Assembly (NCBI GenBank): GCA_012727915.1
Contig: JAAYGD010000001.1
Span: 1 to 34,762, forward strand
DNA from: Mycoplasmatota bacterium
GTDB taxonomy: Bacteria > Bacillota_I > Bacilli_A > RF39 > UBA660
Direction of reading: 5' to 3'
Length of the DNA stretch: 34,762 bases
Part shown: piece after piece, positions 31,677 to 34,762 of the stretch
Position numbering within the stretch: position 1 is the first letter of the stretch
Layout: each line of letters opens with the position of its first letter
Position numbers and translations under genes: made by a program
The notes under the pieces: model-generated
The model's input: only the letters and a program-made list of their open reading frames with translations
Told to the model about the DNA's origin: nothing
Database searches by the model: none

Positions 31677-33989
31677 TTACATTATTTCTGTATACATATT
31701 AAACATAGGTAATATTACAGACATTAATATTATACCAACTAATACAGTTAAAAACACTATCATTAATGGTTCTATAAAAGTTTTTATTTGAGTAACAGAG
31801 TTTTTATGTTGCAATTGGAAGTAATCAGACACCTTCATCATCATATCTCCAAGTTCTCCAGTTTTTTCTCCTGTAAGCAACATTTCATATGCAATTACTG
31901 GGAAAGCCCAATGATTTTTAAATGCATTAGAAATAATTCCACCTTTAGCCAAATTAGTAATTGTATCAAATATTAACATCTTATATATTTCATTATTTGT
32001 AATCTTACTTAACACTTCCATACTATCTGTTATGAATACATTGTGATTTAATAAAGATCCAAATGTTTTTGTAAATGTAGTTACTTCATTATATATAATA
32101 ATTTTACCAAATACCGCAACATGCATAGTTGCCCATTGTACTATCGTTCTAAATGCCTTTACCGACTTATATAATGCTTTAAATATTAAAAATATAGCAA
32201 ATAATCCCATCAATAAATAAAATATATTTTTTCTCAAGAAATTACTAGTATCAATGATTATCTTTGTAATGGTTGGTAATTCTGCGTCCATTTCTTTATA
32301 TATACCAACAAACTCTGGTATAACAAATATTAATATAAATATTATTACACCAGTTGCAAAAACAAATATTACTAACGGATAAGTCATAGCTGATTTCATT
32401 TGTTTTCTAGTTTTATTCATTTCATCATAGTAAGTAGCCATATCATCTAAAACTTCAGGAAGGTTTCCTGATAACTCGGATGATTTTATCATATTAACTA
32501 ATAATCTTGGAAAAGAATCTCCTTGTTTTTCAAGAGCGCTACTAAAATTTTCTCCCATTGTTAATTCATAATTTAATGATTTATATAAATTTTTATACTT
32601 TCTTTTATCAGTTTGTTTTTCTAATATTTTTATAGCTTCAAGTAAAGGTAATCCAGATTTTAAGAAAGTAGACAATTGTGTTAAGAAGAAAACCAAATCC
32701 GCTCTTTTAATTTTTCCTCTTACTAATTTAGTTAATACATCTTGACCATAATTTCTTTGAGGTGTAATTTCATATACCTCATAACCTTCCGCAAGTAAAT
32801 AAGAGTGAACTTCAAGTTTAGAAAATGCTGGAAAAACTCCTCTTTCAAGTTCCCCTGTTTCTAATTTTTTAGCAACATATGTAAAATATATTTTTTGTTC
32901 ACTACGAACAGCATCTTCTCCTTCAAAATCAATCAAAAGAACTTGTCTTTCCATTTCGGCTTTATTTTCTCTATACCTAACAAATGCAAGATTTTTATAC
33001 CATTTCTTAATCTTTTGTTTTAAAGGAATATTTTTTTCTTCTTTTTGCTTTTCTTTTTGTTCTAATTTTGCTTTTTTAATCTTTATCGCATTTTCTTTTC
33101 TTCTTTTAGATTCAGATTCTTTTGCAGCTTTAAGTTTGGATTCAGTTTCAATTTTTTCAATCAATTGTTTTTCTTTTAATTTCTTTTGTTCAGCTTTAGC
33201 AATAATTTTTTCTTCAGCTTTTTTTCTTTTTTCTTCCTTTTTTTGTAATTTTAATTCTAATTTCTTTTGTTTTTTTGGTTCTAATTCCTGTTTCTTTAAT
33301 TCTTTTAATCTTTTAGCTTCTTCAATTCTTTTAATTTTTTGTTCTTTTTTAAGAATCTTTTCTTGTTCTTTTCTTATTCTATTAACTTCTTTTAATGTTT
33401 CTTTATCAATGTTCTTATTAATAATTTCATTATTACTCTTTTGCTTGTTTCTTTTTTCTAGTTTTCTTTTTTCTCTTAACGCTATTTTATATTCTTTCTT
33501 TCTTTTCTTTTCTTCTATTCTTTGTAATCTTTCTTGTTCTTTTTTTGCTTTACTTGCGTTATTCAAAGCTTTTTTATCTATATCTTTTTTATTATCCGGT
33601 TTTTTTCTTCTTTCTAGTTTCTTTTTTTCTTTTAACGCTATTTTATATTCTTTCTTTCTTTTCTTTTCTTCTATTCTTTGTAATCTTTCTTGTTCTTTTT
33701 TTGCTTTATTTGTAATCTTCAATACTTTATTCTTTTTATTTTCATTTAATATTTTTTTATTTTTATCTTTTTTAAATGGTAATAATATTGTATTTTTTAA
33801 TATTAATTCTAAGCCATAATAAAAATATATAAATGATTTTACTGGGATCATTAATATTTGTCTTAATCCTTCTAAGAAAAAGACTATAATTTTTTTTATT
33901 AATTTAAAAGGAAAAAGAACACTCCTCTTTATAAAAGAAGTATTTTTTTTCAATGGAGACGATAACAAATTGTGTGTCTTTTTTTCCAT
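31677..33989 (-). CDS. pilC: Type IV filament platform protein (GspF/PilC family) with a long Lys/Glu-rich N-terminal extension
   Basis: C-terminal two T2SSF-type units (FFLTQLSTFLKSGLPLLEAIKILEKQ...; TKTFGSLLNHNVFITDSMEVLSKIT...), TM helices, MTYPLVIFVFATGVIIFILIFVIPEFVGIY. The ~340-aa N-terminal region is mostly K/E/R. Confidence 0.92.
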   Translation of the reverse strand: MEKKTHNLLSSPLKKNTSFIKRSVLFPFKLIKKIIVFFLEGLRQILMIPVKSFIYFYYGLELILKNTILLPFKKDKNKKILNENKKNKVLKITNKAKKEQERLQRIEEKKRKKEYKIALKEKKKLERRKKPDNKKDIDKKALNNASKAKKEQERLQRIEEKKRKKEYKIALREKRKLEKRNKQKSNNEIINKNIDKETLKEVNRIRKEQEKILKKEQKIKRIEEAKRLKELKKQELEPKKQKKLELKLQKKEEKRKKAEEKIIAKAEQKKLKEKQLIEKIETESKLKAAKESESKRRKENAIKIKKAKLEQKEKQKEEKNIPLKQKIKKWYKNLAFVRYRENKAEMERQVLLIDFEGEDAVRSEQKIYFTYVAKKLETGELERGVFPAFSKLEVHSYLLAEGYEVYEITPQRNYGQDVLTKLVRGKIKRADLVFFLTQLSTFLKSGLPLLEAIKILEKQTDKRKYKNLYKSLNYELTMGENFSSALEKQGDSFPRLLVNMIKSSELSGNLPEVLDDMATYYDEMNKTRKQMKSAMTYPLVIFVFATGVIIFILIFVIPEFVGIYKEMDAELPTITKIIIDTSNFLRKNIFYLLMGLFAIFLIFKALYKSVKAFRTIVQWATMHVAVFGKIIIYNEVTTFTKTFGSLLNHNVFITDSMEVLSKITNNEIYKMLIFDTITNLAKGGIISNAFKNHWAFPVIAYEMLLTGEKTGELGDMMMKVSDYFQLQHKNSVTQIKTFIEPLMIVFLTVLVGIILMSVILPMFNMYTEIM
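33457..33555. repeat. Intragenic direct repeat copy 1 in the charged extension of pilC
   Basis: tctagttttctttttt...aacgctattttatattctttctttcttttcttttcttctattctttgtaatctttcttgttctttttttgctttac; partner ~156 bp downstream. Confidence 0.85.
33613..33710. repeat. Intragenic direct repeat copy 2 in the charged extension of pilC
   Basis: Nearly identical to 33457-33555; both encode KAKKEQERLQRIEEKKRKKEYKIAL(K/R)EK.KLE.R. Confidence 0.85.
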
Positions 33990-34031
33990 TTAGTAACACA
34001 CCTCCATAGCCAACCCCTGTATCTTGATTTT

Positions 34032-34042
34032 ATTATATCACA
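34032..34042 (-). promoter_or_regulatory. Candidate extended -10 promoter for pilC
   Basis: Minus strand TGTGATATAAT (TGnTATAAT), about 45 nt upstream of the pilC ATG; no clear -35 (weak TTCAAA). Confidence 0.45.
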
Positions 34043-34083
34043 AAAAGAGATATTTTGAACATTTATTAATAATTTATAACATG

Positions 34084-34110
34084 AAAAAAGATAGAATAAT
34101 CTATCTTTTA
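34084..34110 (-). terminator. Intrinsic terminator after the Cys-rich CDS
   Basis: AAAAGATAG-AATAAT-CTATCTTTT perfect inverted repeat; on the minus strand followed by a T-tract. Confidence 0.75.
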
Positions 34111-34114
34111 ATTA

Positions 34115-34762
34115 TTAATTATATACTACTCTATTTTGACATTGTAATGTGCCTGATGCTGTACAAGCTGTTGTTGTCCAAGATCCAAAACTATTCCATG
34201 TTGCACAACTTCCTTGAGCATATGTTTCGCATCCACAAGTCGCTGCGCGACATGAGTTATATGTTTGACATCCACATCCACTTGTTCTACATGAATTGTA
34301 TCCACAGGCTGATGCATTTGCACATGAATTGTACGATGTACAACTTCCCGTATATGTTCTTTTTATGTATGTACTAATTCCAGTTTGTTTCCATGTAGGT
34401 GTTTGATCACACCCTTTAGCACCTGATTCGCTTCTACATTTTGTTTCACACCTATTTGAAGTTGTAGACCAAGATATGGAACTGGCTCCTTTTAAACAAC
34501 TACAAGTACAAGTATATGCGTTTACGTTACATGTGTTATAAACTTGATTTGGTCCTGCTGACCCTGATGCAGAGCAGCTACTTGGATATGTTTTGCTCTC
34601 AACATAATTTCCCCACCATGCACAACTACATGATGAGTTTGGACATGATGCTGCTCCACATGCTGAATTTGCACAAGATTTATAAGTGGCACACGTACAA
34701 GATGAATTTGGACAGCTCTTGTATTGAGTACATGCTCCATTGTTATATGTTGCACAAGATGC
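34115..34762 (-). CDS. Extremely cysteine-rich, probably secreted protein (partial: C-terminal 215 aa; N-terminus beyond the right edge)
   Basis: Manual minus-strand reading, open from 34762 to TAA at 34117-34115: ...CTQYKSCPNSSCTCATYKSCANSACGAASCPNSSCSCAWWGNYVE...SCTSYNSCANASACGYNSCRTSGCGCQTYNSCRAATCGCETYAQGSCATWNSFGSWTTTACTASGTLQCQNRVVYN*. 30 Cys counted. Not in the ORF track because it is open to the edge. Confidence 0.8.
   Translation of the reverse strand, partial: ASCATYNNGACTQYKSCPNSSCTCATYKSCANSACGAASCPNSSCSCAWWGNYVESKTYPSSCSASGSAGPNQVYNTCNVNAYTCTCSCLKGASSISWSTTSNRCETKCRSESGAKGCDQTPTWKQTGISTYIKRTYTGSCTSYNSCANASACGYNSCRTSGCGCQTYNSCRAATCGCETYAQGSCATWNSFGSWTTTACTASGTLQCQNRVVYN

Noticed and set aside
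33136-33819. Plus-strand 227-aa Phe/Ser-rich ORF resembling a membrane protein
   Set aside because: Antisense to the Lys/Glu-rich pilC extension (AAA/GAA codons read as TTT/TTC).
34024-34755. Short ORFs 34024..34377 (+), 34126..34323 (-), 34522..34755 (-)
   Set aside because: Other frames of the Cys-rich CDS; their His/Val/Gln-rich translations come from its TGT/TGC/ACA repeats.

Overview
AT-rich Firmicutes/Mollicutes-like chromosomal segment. TGA is used as a stop (hrcA), so genetic code 11 rather than code 4. Almost all genes lie on the minus strand. The backbone is housekeeping: mtaB, hrcA-grpE-dnaK-dnaJ with a CIRCE/promoter, rnfC-rnfD, yqeG-yqeH, an SpoU-type methyltransferase, hemW-like, lepA, glyS, recO, era, cdd, dgkA, ybeY, vanZ-like, yqeY, rpsU, rpmF, yceD and a T-box-controlled serS. 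A short plus-strand set holds a Clp-like AAA ATPase plus a small ORF, an ABC exporter pair, and tmcAL. Embedded in this is a dispersed type IV filament (T4P/T2SS/Com-like) toolkit: a prepilin peptidase, a GspF/PilC platform protein with an unusual ~340-aa Lys/Glu-rich N-terminal extension, and two prepilin-like proteins whose N-terminal methylation motif is fused to adhesin-like ectodomains. One of these carries Ig/FN3-like repeats and runs off the left edge; the other carries BspA-type leucine-rich repeats. A very Cys-rich protein C-terminus (30 Cys in 215 aa) runs off the right edge next to the pilus genes. The two edge CDSs and one CTG-start ORF are absent from the supplied ORF track and were read directly. 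The most interesting hypotheses are the filament-displayed adhesin set and the standalone Clp-D1-like ATPase with its CTG-start partner. No CRISPR array, rRNA, tRNA or recognisable transposon was seen.
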